Shown: positions 14,380 to 27,299 of the stretch, in pieces
Numbering within the stretch: the first letter of the stretch is position 1
How the letters are laid out: each line of letters opens with the position of its first letter
Assembly: GCA_013398055.1 (NCBI GenBank)
Contig: VZRS01002624.1
Location: forward strand, 186,001 to 250,000
DNA length: 64,000 nucleotides
Direction of reading: 5' to 3'
From: Ifrita kowaldi
Lineage: Eukaryota > Chordata > Aves > Passeriformes > Cinclosomatidae
Notes under the pieces: model-generated
Seen by the model: only the letters and a program-made list of their open reading frames with translations
Told to the model about the DNA's origin: nothing
The model's database searches: none
Made by a program: the position numbers and the translations under genes

Positions 14380-14625
14380 AATTACCCATCAGAGCCGAGC
14401 ACATTCAGCACTGGGCTCTTTCCCAGGCTCCGAGCTGCTCTCTCTCAATGTCGGCTGCCAGTCCATCAGCTGTTCGGGGGCCTCGAACAACAGCTGCCAG
14501 CAACTGCAAACATCCGGCCTCCGCTGAGAGGCATAAAGAGCCAATTGATAGCAACGAACGTCAGGGTGCACAGGAATGCCAGCACAGTTATAAATTAATT
14601 CTTTGAATTTTAATCGTCTTAATGG
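14380..14625. promoter_or_regulatory. candidate conserved enhancer-like island
   Basis: This 250-base island stands out from AT-rich surroundings. It has about nine CpG dinucleotides between 14396 and 14560, two CAGCTG E-boxes (near 14468 and 14490), a TAATTA homeodomain core at the left edge and an AT-rich flank with ATTAATT/TTTAATCG at the right. Retention of CpGs in otherwise CpG-depleted DNA suggests constraint or lack of methylation. There is no repeat similarity and no convincing coding frame; the 60-codon minus-strand open segment has no recognisable domain. The enhancer role is inference from composition. Alternatives are an unannotated short exon or a tiny CpG-rich promoter. Confidence 0.35.
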
Positions 14626-14629
14626 AATG

Positions 14630-14675
14630 AGAGAGAGGGGGAAAAAGAAAGAAAGAAAAAAAAAAGAAAAAGGAA
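14630..14675 (+). repeat. purine-rich GA/GAAA simple repeat
   Basis: GAGAGAG, GGGGG and GAAAGAAAGAAAA units follow each other. It is a polypurine low-complexity tract directly next to the CpG-bearing island. Confidence 0.8.
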
Positions 14676-17328
14676 GTTGATGTTAAGATAAGTGAGAGTG
14701 TGGTATATTGATATTTTGTTCCTGGTTTCCCTGAGATGATTGCAGTGATTTTTTTACTAGAGTTGTCTTGGATTTAGTCCTTTCTGACCTTCATTTCCAA
14801 TGTACCTACTCTTGCAAGTAAGTTTCTGCAGTATTCCTATAAACTGCTAAGCCAAAAATCATTTGGCTCTGACACTGGGCTGATTTGTTTCCTTGTCAAA
14901 GGATAGATAAACCAGTAATTCTGCCTCCAAAACATCAAAAGATAGACTAGATGGATGTGTTGGTCTTTCATGACTATGAACTGATACCCCTGCCAAACTG
15001 ACTCTCTTGTTGAACTGCAATCAGTAATTTTTAAAATATCTTTGTGATAGCTTAGGTGTTTGAGCAAATGAGCACTGCTTTGTTGGGAGATGTCTCTCCT
15101 GACTGAGTTAACAGTGCTGGATCAGATAGAATTTCTTAGTAAAATACTATTGCAGTCAATCTCCCTTTTTAAAAATGAACATGAAAAAAGAGCCATGTTA
15201 GAAAATATAAAAATGTTAGTTTCATGCTGCAAGACATGACTGAGGAGCTACTCTGTGGCTCATGATCAGTTGTCGTGACAAACCAGTTCTTCCTACAGCT
15301 AATGCAGCATTTAAAAATGGGTCACTATAAGCCTGGAGTTCATGAATGGAGAATGTTCATACAGAGGAAAGCCACATTTAAATGGGTGCATTAGGAACTC
15401 CAGTGAGCAAACCCAAGACAATTCAGATTATTAAGTTTTCTCCAGTGTCTGTGGGAATTTGGGCACAGGAACAACAGCATGGACTTGTAATGGAATGTCA
15501 TCCTTAACTCTCAATTTCTTGGCAGTCATTCATCTGAGTCACAACCTTAACAGTGTTCAGTTTTTTGGTTTCCCCTCCACGTCAATCCCCTAACTTGGGT
15601 TTTGTTTGGGTTTTTTGTTCTTTGTTTTTTTGTGGTTTTTTTTTTTTTTTTTTTTTTTGTGAAGGCTGTTTTATTAGTGGTATCTCTGTATTGTGTACAC
15701 TTGTAGAAAGAAACGTGTTCCACTGTGATTTTAAAACTACATTCTTTTTCAGGTTTGAAACAGTCTTATCTTCATTAATAGGCAAGCCCCACTAACATCT
15801 CTTCAGCCACACATGGGCTCTTGGCCAGCAACTTAATGTTTTGTTGCTTTGGATCTGGAGACAAGAAGAAGTACCCAGGGTTAATAATTCCAGCAGGAAG
15901 CAAAGCCCAGCATTATGCAAGCTGCATACACAGGAGCAGAACAGCATTGGAAAAGCACATATAGGCCACGACCGATGCAGGACAAGGTAATCTAATACTG
16001 AAAAAGCATTTCCACCCTGCATCTCTGTACAGAGGTATCACAGAACCAGGCAAAGGTAACGTCAGATGCTAATATTTGGTGGATACCTGGGAACAGACTT
16101 TATTGTCCCCTTTTTCAACAGTGTATTTGAAAGCTCCTAGTCATACATTCACATTAACACTTATGCTGTTTTTCAAAGCAGTAGATATCCACGGCTTACT
16201 AATTACAGTAAATCAGGCCATCTTTAATCAAAAGTTTTTCTTCCTGTTAGCAGGAAAAGATTCCAAATTTGTATCTGTGCCTTCAATCGAGTTTTATTTG
16301 CTATGAATAAAAAAATCAAGATTTGTTCTTAGGGTTCTTTTTACTTTAGAAAATATTTTATTAGAAAATAATATTTTGGTCAGAACTTCACTGATTGTTT
16401 TGCTATTTAACTAAAATGAAGGTCTGAGATTGAGACTGCTACTTTTATGCAAGCAAACTTCCCTGTGAAATTGTGGGCACTATTGCTCACTTGATTTTGG
16501 GTATCCATATGATAGAACTTTTCCTCTGAGTGGCTACTTTAACTCTTTTCTATTCAACAGAAGGAAACTGACCCCTCTATGGTTATTCAAAATTATTAAA
16601 CTTAGCCTAAGTATCTAACTTTGGATAAGGTGGATTGTTTCTCAAACCCCTGTTCTTTGCCTATAAAAGACCCCTAAAGTGAATAGCTAAGATGGATCAG
16701 TTTACATTGTAGGGAAATCATTCTACCCTCAGGTTCAATAAGAGCTTTACTGGTGAAAAGACATCCTGGAAGAGACCATAGCTGGCAGAGTTGCCTAATC
16801 ATATTGATCACAAAACCCTGACAGTAGTCGGTTGCAATTTTTCCTAGGGTGGGAATTTTGTACTGTGAAGCCAGTGGGAACTCCAGGAATTCAGCCTCTT
16901 GAGAGATTAGGTGCAGAGAAAACAGCACTTTTCACTGAGACAGGTTCCTGCTTGTCTGTTTCTCCCTTTTCTCCCTGAATTCTAACTCTTGCCATTAAAG
17001 TTAGGGCATTTTGTCCAACAACTCTTTAATGCAGAAAGTATAAGGTCTTTGAATCAGGAAATGGAACTTGAAGAACCCCTTCTCCTGCCAGGGAGTGCAG
17101 CTGTGTTAACTTCTGGGCATTGCATTGGCTCTCCTGTACTTCTCAGTGACCTAGTTTTGCACAGTAGCTCAACATTTAATGCAAGAATCTTCCCACTGCA
17201 GTTCCAGCTTTGCACAGAGACTGCTAGTTAGGCACCCTTTTTGGAAGGAGAAACAAACACCAATAGTTCAGAGCAAACCTACAGCTTCTCTCTATCAGGT
17301 TTTGGAAATGGCAGTCCATGGGATAGCT
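14676..17328. other. unique intergenic sequence
   Basis: No gene is recognisable. It contains the T/G-rich low-complexity tract listed separately and ordinary AT-rich DNA. Confidence 0.55.
15597..15660 (+). repeat. T/G-rich low-complexity tract with poly-T
   Basis: Runs of T interrupted by G or GGG end in a poly-T run of about 21 bases (15638-15658). Open segments crossing it encode only F/V/G or, on the other strand, K/P/Q strings. Confidence 0.85.
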
Positions 17329-17895
17329 GTGTGGTTGTGTGCAGTGATCACGCATGGGCATGGACTCCACACACAAGAGGGAGATGCAAAGTCGTTTATT
17401 ATGCAACCAGAATTTTCTCTAAATACCAGCACACCTAAGATATAACATCATATAAACAGGCAAGATATCCACCACAGTGTCCCCCAATCACCTGGGGTAG
17501 AGCACAGATTTTGCCTATTATGGTAACAGGTAAACAATACTCTATAAGGTCACAAACTACAATCACCACCTCTCACAGGTCCATCTCTGTCCACAAACTC
17601 ACAATCCTCTCTCTGCCCATGCCCGGTGACCTGGATACAGTCCCAGGGTCACCTCTGGGCCCAGGAAGGAGGCTCTCTCTCCAGTCTTCAGGGCCTATCT
17701 CTCTATCACCACATAGTGTACCCCAACAGTTGTGTTGTACTCAGTGTTGTGAAGGTGCTTTAGGTGTGGTCTCTTCCTCTCTCCTCCCTCCACCTTTCCC
17801 TCCAGCACATGCATTTTGTGAGAGCTAGGCACAGTCTTTGGCTTAATCCAAACAGCCTGAAGCATGAGATAAGCACCAAGACCTTGGCTCAGACA
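17329..17895 (-). mobile_element. probable solo LTR of an endogenous retrovirus
   Basis: Read on the minus strand, this block has an LTR layout. There is a GC-rich, purine-rich 5' part (about 17895-17580) and an AATAAA polyadenylation signal at 17400-17395. A short R/U5-like segment follows (TTTGCATCTCC, then a GTGTGTGGAGTCC context), ending near a CA at about 17340-17330. The composition differs sharply from both flanks. No primer-binding site or gag/pol follows, so a solo LTR left by recombination is the simplest reading. Both edges are approximate and I did not find a convincing target-site duplication. The family assignment, ERVK-like from the U5 context, is from memory and weak. Confidence 0.5.
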
Positions 17896-19184
17896 CAGTG
17901 GCAGCATCTCTAAACAACTACAGTAGCAGAACTTTAGTCATCTGAGTACGTAAACACTCCTGCTTTGAACCCTGTGGTCAATGACTGTTTAGGCAACTGA
18001 GCTAACTGGTGCCCTAAGTCAGTCATGATTTCTCCTTGCATAGCTCACTTGTTTAGTCATTATTTTGGATTTCATCCTTAATCATCAAACCAGTGGAGTT
18101 TAACAACTTTTAGCAAAATCCTTTAATGTTTAGGAAACAAAGCAGTTACTGTGGAGACATGCATAAATGTATCTGGCCTGTAAGCAGCAACATATATTTT
18201 TCAAATATAAAGGAACAATGCTGCAGCTTCTTTTAAATATAGCTTGTTACTTTACTCTTAGCCATTAAGTTTTCTAAACCAAGACTTGTTGAATTTGGCA
18301 TCTATTCTTCTGTTCTTTTGATAAGTACCTAAACAGGATGTCCTTGCAAATCAAATGAAAAACAGCACTGGAAGATTTCCTCCCTCAGGAATAAGTATTA
18401 AGATTGGCAGATGGCTTAAATGGAAATACACAGGAATGCACTTTAGCCAGTACTTGAAAATTATTCCAGCAGAAATTGATGATGTAGATGCACGAAGCTC
18501 CATCAGATATCTTTCTGCATTTAATCAATTTTTAATGGTCCTAATCAAGAATTTTAATTTATTCTATCCTAATTGTTGCAAAGCAGTCTTACTTAAAAGT
18601 AATATATAAATATCCTAAAGTAATGTTTTCAAAAAATTTTATATCACATAAATGTCAAGGAAGGTTGTTGATATACCCTAGCTGGCAATCATTTCTGAAA
18701 ACTTCATGCAAGTTCTCAGGCAACTTGCAGCTGAGTTCAAATGTCCGTGCACATGTGCAGCCATTCATGTTAAGTATCACCTTTAGCATATTGGTGTGTA
18801 TGGAGAGCATTTATGTGCAATAAGCTGCATAAACCTGGTAGTTAATATATTTACTTATGCAGTTCTGATCCCATCACGAGAATTGTGCACTTCAAATCTT
18901 TGCTTCATAACTACTCAAGCAGTTAAATTCTGTGAGCAGTGTCCAGTGGCAAACAAGCAAAACAAAGCAGCAACAAACTGCCAGAAATAATATTTGCTTC
19001 TGATCCAGATTCTTCCTGCATTAGCAATATAATGGGAAAGTTAAAGAAATCTAGTATCTATTGGCCCTCTAGTGGTAAAACGAGAGCTTTTGGGAATGGG
19101 GGTCTTCAGATTCCATAAGAAAATACATTGTCTCCTAATTGTGTGAGGAAAAAAAAAAAAGAGATAAAATAGTGTGCTTTTGTA
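17896..19184. other. unique intergenic sequence
   Basis: AT-rich, no recognisable gene or repeat. Open segments are under 85 codons. Confidence 0.55.
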
Positions 19185-19190
19185 TTTATT
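19185..19190 (-). promoter_or_regulatory. possible polyadenylation signal AATAAA
   Basis: Minus-strand AATAAA about 245 bases downstream of the stop codon of the candidate terminal exon at 19820-19434. The hexamer is common by chance in AT-rich DNA, so it supports the exon only weakly. Confidence 0.2.
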
Positions 19191-19225
19191 ATGTATGAAT
19201 GTATGTATAGATAGATGGATGGGTA
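19190..19225 (+). repeat. imperfect ATGT/ATAG/ATGG tetranucleotide repeat
   Basis: ATGTATGAATGTATGTATAG is followed by ATAGATGGATGGGT. Decayed tetranucleotide microsatellite. Confidence 0.7.
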
Positions 19226-19433
19226 AAAGCTAATTTAAGTAATTTTTAGAGATATCTGGATTGGATCTTAACTGGTTTGAGAGTCAACATATTCCATTTT
19301 GCAGTACTAACATGTCTGATGACAGTATTGCCATTGTTTTCATAATAAATAAGGCCTGGGCTTCCTTAGTTGAAGCATAAAACAAAGCAAAACGACTGTG
19401 CTGAACAATCTAACACTAAGAAAAATAAATATC

Positions 19434-19820
19434 TTAACTAACAGTCTTTGGTAGACATATATAAGAAAAGAGATGCATATCTACGTCTTTCCAGCAAGGA
19501 GAGATGACAATAGGGTTTGGAATTGCTGGCCGTGACCTTGTGATATGTCTTTTAGCTCTGTGGCTATCTCTCAGGGTAGGCAGAGAGGCAGGAACTTTCT
19601 CTTTGCCTCTGCATTTCTTTAAAGTAAGGACTGGTTTTTTGGTTGTCTGTGGTGCGCTTTTGCTGTTGTAAACTTCATATTGCTGCAGGGTCCTTTTCTT
19701 CATTTTGTGGAGGTCTAGCTGCAGTGAGATGAGACACACTGCTTTGCGTACTGACATGTTTCCCTGTTGTAAATGAGACTTTCTGTGTTGCTGTATCACC
19801 TGTTCCATGCCATCCGGGAA
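19434..19820 (-). other. candidate orphan terminal coding exon, function unknown
   Basis: Not recognised. A minus-strand open segment of 128 codons plus TAA begins directly after a good splice acceptor: a T/C-rich stretch ending TTCACTTCACAG at 19821-19832. The frame starts at phase 0 and stays open to the stop at 19436-19434. The product would be basic and hydrophilic: many K, R, Q and S, one KKRTLQQYEVYN stretch, no signal peptide, no membrane segment. Codon choice (CTG, CAG, AAG, ACC) is less AT-driven than in neighbouring frames. Against it: chance frames of this length are expected about once in such a window, no upstream exon was identified, and no family is recognised. Could be a lineage-specific gene end, a degraded exon or chance. 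Confidence 0.25.
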
Positions 19821-22800
19821 CTGTGAAGTGAAATAAAACAGCATGCACAGGTGCTACAGTTTTCTATTTAATTGCTACCATAGAGCAGAATATATGCAGG
19901 AGAGAACGGTGACTTTTAAATGTTACAAAGACAGTTCAAGGGGTAAATTAGATAATAATGTGAATGCAGTTACCATCAGGAAGCACTGATGGTAGGTTCA
20001 GTGTTATGTTATTGTCAGGATTTTTCTTTTCTAAGAGTGAAAAAGGGTTACATTCCCATTCAGGAGTCTTTCATGGAACCAAAGCTGTGTTCTATTTTAT
20101 GCAGAGACGAAATTTTTACTCTCTAAATAGTAAGATATAAGCTGTACTTCCTCTTATGTAGTGCTTTTCATCTTAGATTTCCCTTGTAATATATGAAATT
20201 GTACTCTTAGTAAAACTGCATGAAAATATATTAGAAAATGTTAAATGTGATGGACTGTTGTGATCATGAACACAATAATGTAGACATAGTATTTCAATTT
20301 ATATTGTATACTCCAGAACAAGGCAAACCTGTAATTTTTTATATAACTAACTAGAACGAGCCCAGATGCACTCAGCAAAGAAGAAAATATCTCCATAAAA
20401 TTGCTCTTGTAGCCTGGGTTTGCTGTACAGTTATAAAAATGTGCTTTCTATTTTTTTCTTAAACTGGAATTACCTCAGCCTCAGAGATCTGCATGTAATG
20501 AGAATTTTTATTTGATAAAATACTAAGTAAAAACTGTTTTTTCTAATCAATGTTGAAAAGCCATGGTTATACCCTGTACAACGAGGTATATCAGTTCATA
20601 TGTTTAGTTGAAATAGATGAAAGAATAGATGAAAGGCACTAAAAATATATCATCAATAGTTCTAAAGTTAAAAATCATCTGTGAAACAATTATAACAAGG
20701 GAAAAAGGTCTGCATTTTGTATGTTAGTACCTCTTCTGACTGATTCTGTGACTTTCTAACTGTTATTTTTACTCAATTTATTCCATGGCTTCCTTCTTGA
20801 AATTTCTAACAATGCAGGTTTAACAGAAAAATGTGTGTAGGTTCTAAAATGCTGAGGTATCTTTGGAGGTTTTGCTGCTGCCAGTCTTTTGCATTCCAGT
20901 TTTTAAGCTTATTAGAAACTTTCAAGAAAATTGTCATTTCTATCCCACTCTAGTTAAAATTTCCAGAAACTCCTGACAGCAATCCACTAAGAAAAATAAT
21001 CTAAGCCACAGTGTTGTGATAATGGTGAAACAAATTGTTATTAAATTCTAAAACCTTTTTCTTAAGAGAGAAGAGAAAGAAAAAGGAGAAGATACATTTT
21101 GAGGAACTTATCTCTGTACAAAGACAATACTTTCATTTGCAGGAGTACTGAACTGAGAACAGGATGGTTAGCTATAAACTGCTGAATTGTTAAGCACGAA
21201 GTAGTTGTGTGTGTTTTCCAAAGGAAGCTCAGGTTTATTTTAACTATAAAATCAATTTAACTGTAAGAAACGAAGCTCTTAATAGCATTTACTTTTACTA
21301 TTTTCCTGGTCAATAATATTCTCACTGCTCTAACATCAGGGTGAGCAGCATGTGGGATTGGAAAGGAAATCAACTTGTTTTTGCAGAGGGATATTTGTGG
21401 GTGTAGACTAGAATCCTTAGGGAATGCCAGCTGATTTACCACCACTGGAAACAATAGACTCTCTTCAGCCACATTACACCACAGGCTCAAGCCCTTTTAT
21501 TTCTTGTGCTCCACAAGAGACCTTTTACAGTACTATTTGTGATTTTTATTACTGCAGTATGTATAATGACCTTTCTTTACAGTCCTGTGTTATCAAAGAA
21601 AGATCAAGTTGACATGAATTTATAGTGACCACTATGTGTGAATGAAAATGTTTTGAAAGTGTTGGAGTTGTATAACAGCAGTACAGAATATTACATCCAT
21701 AGACATCTTACATCTTTTTTGATATGTGTTGTAAATTCCTGTTAGCAGTTTCTAACATTAGGAAAATCTTGTTAACAGCTCAGCATTAATAATATGGCAT
21801 GGATTTTCTTTGAGATAAGCTGATTATATTTCACTGTTAAATTTGTCTCCTCTACAGTTCTTAAGGTTACTAGTCACAAAATAATATGTACTCCTTATTT
21901 AAAGAGAAAACATGATTTATATCACAATTCAAAATATTTCATCAAAATTTTATCAAGTGTTAACTCAAGGAAATTCAGTTCAATTAAGGTTTAAAGTAAA
22001 AATGAACAGACTTCCGAGGTGCAGCTTTTGGATTAGGACAGTTTGATGTTTAGTCAGTTTCACAGCTATTAAAAATGCTTGGCTTAATTAAGCAATGGAA
22101 GATTGGGAAACCTTGTGACAAGTGGTTGGTGTGAAAATTCTACCTCCTTTGAAGCTACAAATACCTTACAAACAAATCAGCACTTCTTTTTCCAGTATCT
22201 TTCAGAACTGAAATGACAAAATCTACAAAATGAATTTAAATAGCTTTAGGTGACAATACCAACCAAGTTTAGGGTACAGAACCCACATAATGTACGAAAT
22301 TTGACAGACCGACAAGATGGTAAGATCCCTTGTTCTCATGTACTTAATCCCAACCTTGATTATCTAAGTCATTCCATTAAATTTATGTTACAAGTGAGGT
22401 TACTGGGCCTGTTTGCATGCTTATGGTCAAGTTCTTGCTCTTGACCTTACAAGATCAATATTAATCAAAGCCTTTGTCATGATTACTGATTTGTCACTGA
22501 CTTAAAGAAATCACCAGTACCTTCAAAATGTCTATTTCTCAAAATTTGGAACATTTCTCCCTTAATTTAGGCTTGTAAGATTTAAATGCTTCAATCTGAG
22601 CTGATCATAACAGGTTTCCTTGTAGTCAGTGGGGAAGAAAAGGGAGTTGACCTGAACTGACATTTTAGATCTGAAGCTGAGACAAACTGTGCTCCTGAAG
22701 AATTCATGTTCCTCTGCTGGTGGTAGAGTGAGCACAAGGCAATTGTAATACATGTTGATGATCAGTTTTAGACATTTAAAGCTACATGAAGTGAGTCCCC

Positions 22801-23035
22801 TTCCTGGAGTCTGGACTTTTAGGAAAAAAAAAATCTCTGCCTATCTCTAGTTCAAATTTTGCAGTAATGGGGTCCTACTGCAAGAAAGAGTGTTGAGTCA
22901 TTCAGGCATCTGTAGTAAGGAATTTTATAAAACCTATTATAGTCACTTTATGAAAAAAGTTTCCTTCTACTGCTTCCTTAATGCATTTTTTTTTTCAGTT
23001 AAAAATCTTGTCCCCGTTTAGGTACACTTGACATA

Positions 23036-23062
23036 TGTATATACACACACACACACATAAAA
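23036..23062 (+). repeat. (CA)n microsatellite
   Basis: Seven or more CA units are flanked by TATATA. Confidence 0.85.
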
Positions 23063-24225
23063 ATGACACTCACATGCAATCCTCAAGTCATGAGCAGTTT
23101 TTGTGCTAAGTTATTTTTGCATGCTAAAATGTTACACTAACTTTAAACTAACTTTAAAGTTCTTGCCTAATTAAACAAAAGAAATGCACAATAATTAATA
23201 TTTTGATTTAGCCTAGTGTTTCTTGCCAGTATTACTTTCCAATTAAAACAGCAAATACCCTGAGCTCAGTTGAAATGACTTCCTGTCATTTGGAATTTTA
23301 TCAACGTCCATGTCTGCCAACATACCAAAAATAGCATATGATGAATAGAATAATAACTAAATTGCCACAGAGCAGTGTAATGTTTAATGGTGAAGGCCAC
23401 ATCTTAGCTGTTAAGACAATTCCAGTCCATGGAGTCCATCTGCAGTTCAGCAAACAAAACTAAAACTGGTTCAACAAAACCAGAACAAGCAACCATCAGA
23501 GTTGAAGCCTCACCACAGGGCACTGAAATGCAGAGGAAATTTTGTTAAATGAAGCTCATGATTTCAGTGAATTCCATATGAAACTCACAATAAGGTAAAA
23601 ACAAGTAGAAATGTATGAAATTATAGGTTTTTATATTGTGAGACCCAAACTGACAACTGCATGAGCGATTTAAACAACTTCCCAGTATCATATCTATAAA
23701 AAGGGTCTCAATATTCTTCACCAACAAAAGGCATTGTGGACTTGCACAATAAACCAGGAACCCAGGTGAGGACAGGTGTGCAAAAGGTTTTTCAGTAACA
23801 GAATGCATCTGTCTGCTTTCCAAATTGGAGGTGTGGCATAAAACTTACTGAGATGAAACTGCAGTACGGAAATATTTTGGGTTTGCATTGATGTGTTAAT
23901 TCTTCAGCAGCTTGATTCTGATATTTGTACTTATTTTACAAACTATTCTCCATAAGGTAACAGAACTACATCTGGTATTCAATAAACTGTGTTTAAAACA
24001 CTTTGCATATTAATCTTTTGACATCTTATCATTCCACTGAACACCAAAAATAGAAAAAGTACACTGAAAGTCAGCTGACTAAACAGTGATATGGAATGAC
24101 TTCCATGAAGACTCTGTAGACAGATGAGGAATTTTCAGCAAGAGACAAATATGAGACATATGCAACAGAGGTCTTTAAAATCCAAAAGGGACTCATACAC
24201 GATCATCTGGGATTGTCAAACACAG

Positions 24226-24263
24226 GAGGCAGGAGTTCAAAACATAGGGCAGGAGTTCAAAAT
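24226..24263 (+). repeat. tandem direct repeat of about 19 bases
   Basis: The unit GGCAGGAGTTCAAAA occurs twice back to back, with about four bases between copies. Short local duplication. Confidence 0.75.
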
Positions 24264-24340
24264 GATCTTGATCTGTAAGCAAAATTGGCTGAGAAGAAAA
24301 TGAAATAGATATTTAAGAAGGACCATTGTAAAGTAAGAAT

Positions 24341-24377
24341 AATCATAGAGAATCATAGAATCATTTAGGTTGGAGAA
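24341..24377 (-). mobile_element. CR1 3'-end fragment, about 35 bases
   Basis: AATCATAGAGAATCATAGAA followed by TCATTTAGGTTGGAG is the reverse complement of an avian CR1 3' end with its octamer tail. The copy is either extremely 5'-truncated or has had its body eroded. Confidence 0.7.
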
Positions 24378-27299
24378 ATACAAGGTGAGCAGATATTTTA
24401 CAGCAGTTCTTAAGAAAAGGCTCTAAGATTACTGGGAACCAGAATTTCACTATGCCATATTTTTATGAAGAAAACTATCAAATAGAGGTGTTTAAATAGG
24501 AATTAAGGTTGCAAGACATGTAAATGATTAATCCTCTCTACTGAGCAACATTAAAATATCAGCTGGAATTCAAGTTTGGATACTTCAGGGTCATAGTATA
24601 TAGCCTAAATTAAGAGTCTTAATGAAAACAAGAAAAACGATGACAAGTATGGAAAATGTAATGTATGAGAAAAGAATGAAATGTGTGGTGCCTCTTACCT
24701 TAAAGAACAGAAGATTTAGAAAGCTCATGTTAACGCCCATCAAATATATAAAAGAGTTTTCCAAAAACAAAAAGAATAATCTGTTTTCCATAGCTGTGGC
24801 AGATAGGAGCAGTAGTAAATGACTACTGTTTGGTTGGAGCTCTTCTATAATAAATTGAAAATGTTTGATAAAGGAAAAAAATTAAAGGTAAGAAGGTAAA
24901 GACCAGAACATATTCAGCATATATTGTGTGGTCTGTATCACTTAAACACTGACAGAAATAGATATACATGTTCATGCTGGCACAAAATTAGGCAAACACG
25001 GTGAGTCCTAAAGTAATGGCATTGTTCTTTTCATGTGATTCTTATAAGAATCTAGTGACATTCAGTAATGTGTTAAATTAAAAAAAAAATGGAGCTCAGA
25101 GCCGCAGGATAAAATTGAATCCAAAAGTATGAATAACTTGACAAAGAGACTAAACAGATTTGCCTATGATAGTAAGTAGAACAAGCAGTGGTCTAATGCT
25201 GTAATGTTTACATAGGATTGTTACATAGCTCTAAAATACACTGGAAAGATTATTTTGAGGCAAGCTTTTAGGCTTACAGATTTCTACATATGCTTTTGAA
25301 ATCTTCTAATGCGAAGATACCTTCCAGAAAAACGTCTTAGAGTCCCTACTGTTCATGCTGGTGCTTTATACCTTTCCTCTTGGTAAAATGTAGATTAGAG
25401 AGAGAGTATAAGCATAGGGCTCTGCAGAAAATCACTTGATGTTTCAGGAATAAATTATTTATCTTAGTTGATGCAGAAAGTTCCATTCAGCTTCCTCTTC
25501 TGGAACGGGTAAAACATAAAAAACACAGATGAAGATCTGAGAGAAGTAGCTATTCATTCAGTTTTTGATTGAGGTACACACATTTTATTCCTTGAGGGAG
25601 GAAAGAGGAAGAAAAAGGAATGAAAATTATAATAGCATATCTCCTCGGCAGATGGTTCAAAGGGATATTGTCCTTCCAAAGGAACGGAAAGAATAATTCT
25701 CTGTCAACAAGGGAGTTTGGAGATAATGCAGTTGGAAAGGCCTCTCATCGCAGAGGAAGTAGAGGCCTGGGAAAGCTGGTGAAAAGAAAACAAGTAATAT
25801 CAGCAAATGGAATTGGAGGGTGCAGTTACTGGGAAAATAAGAAAAGCATATGAGTTTATTCATTAATTTTTCTTGTAAGAAGAATACTTTAGAAGATTTT
25901 TATAATTAGACTTCTGTAAAACTTTTGTATTCAGAAATAATGTTTGTAAAAAGATCAGTAAAAAATCGGATTGAATAGAGGAACTTTTAAAGTAAATACC
26001 AAATTCTCATCAGAAGGCGGTCTGTAATACTTTTGAAAATATTTATTAAAAAGAGGAAAGCCTGGAACAGGGTGCAAAAATTGTTAGATAGAAATGGAAA
26101 TTAGAAAAAATGGATACTTCTAACATGATTATGATACTTCAAGAATAGGGTGTCTAGAAAAATGTAAAGATACAAATTTCACAATTTTCATAAACTTCAG
26201 ACCCAAGCAATGTTTATTATGCTTCCAAGTCCAGCAATAGAACCTAGTTCATTTTTGCAAGTATGCACTCTGAAAAGTAGGACCGGTTCTTTGTTTCCTT
26301 CAGTGGCTCAGTCAGAATGTAATAAAAACCTATTGTTTAGATTAGAGGCACTTCCAGTTAATGTAAATAATTATACGAGAAGACACACCTTTCCTGTATT
26401 AGTATTTTTGTGCATATTAGTGTCTGGGCTCTTAACCCAGGGTGGTACTATAAGACCTCAAAGTGACAGCACTTCCCAGAGTACTTAGAGCCCTGTCAGG
26501 AAATAAAAACAAGGGGAATTTCCGTATGGGTGGATGAAGATGGGCTCCTGCTTCTCAAGGCTGTGTTTGAAATGTCAGGACAGAGCCCATTTATTCTGGA
26601 TACCACTGAGTGGTATTAATGTGGCACAATGCCACAACAAATATAGCTCATGTTGCTGCCATTCAGTCAGACATATCTGATCTTTGCTAGGAGTCAGGCT
26701 TATTTAGAAACAGCACCAGGCAAAAATAGCTCTGCAGTTTGTTGAGTGGAGTTGCCAGTCTTAGTCCAGGTTGCAGAACAAGGAAAAGACACCATGTCTT
26801 TTACCTCACGTAACACTCTGTGTAAACATCAGGCTGTTCTCCAGCTATACAGGTGAGGACCATATGTTTATTATTCACCCCAACAAGTGTACACTAATAT
26901 ACTGTTCATTTAACTTCATATGTGTATAATGTATAATATAATTTTATATATGTGAAGTTGTATGTGTGTGTAGATACATATTCAGGGACATATCAGCAGA
27001 TAAATCTCATCCTGAGATAAGTGTTTCAGTGTAATCACATGAATCACTTTCTGTGGTTCCTGCAGAATCTTATTCTGTAGGAATGCCCACATAGTATGAA
27101 GTAAATGTATCTTACACCACAAGCACAAGTTTTGAGTTTACTTCAGCATACAGAACTACACTGTTTTTCTAGCAGTTATTTGCGAGTTTACTAACACTTT
27201 GGTATTTATGTATGAAAGAGGGAGTTGCTTTGTGATACTCAGTTTCCTTATTGATTCTCTCTGAGTTCTTTATCTCCATCTTTATTGGATAGGGGCAGG
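24378..27299. other. unique AT-rich intergenic sequence
   Basis: No gene is recognisable. It contains the paired hairpins at 26600-26636, listed separately, and AT/TG-rich microsatellite-like DNA around 26920-26975. Confidence 0.55.
26600..26636. other. two adjacent short inverted repeats
   Basis: ATACCACT/AGTGGTAT with a one-base spacer (26600-26616) is followed three bases later by TGTGGCA/TGCCACA with a three-base loop (26620-26636). They could be protein-binding palindromes or a cruciform. Function is unknown. Confidence 0.4.

Larger units (their letters stand above)
19845..24340. other. unique AT-rich intergenic sequence
   Basis: No supportable gene. There is a small CA microsatellite near 23041-23058. 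Nothing else is recognisable. Confidence 0.55.
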
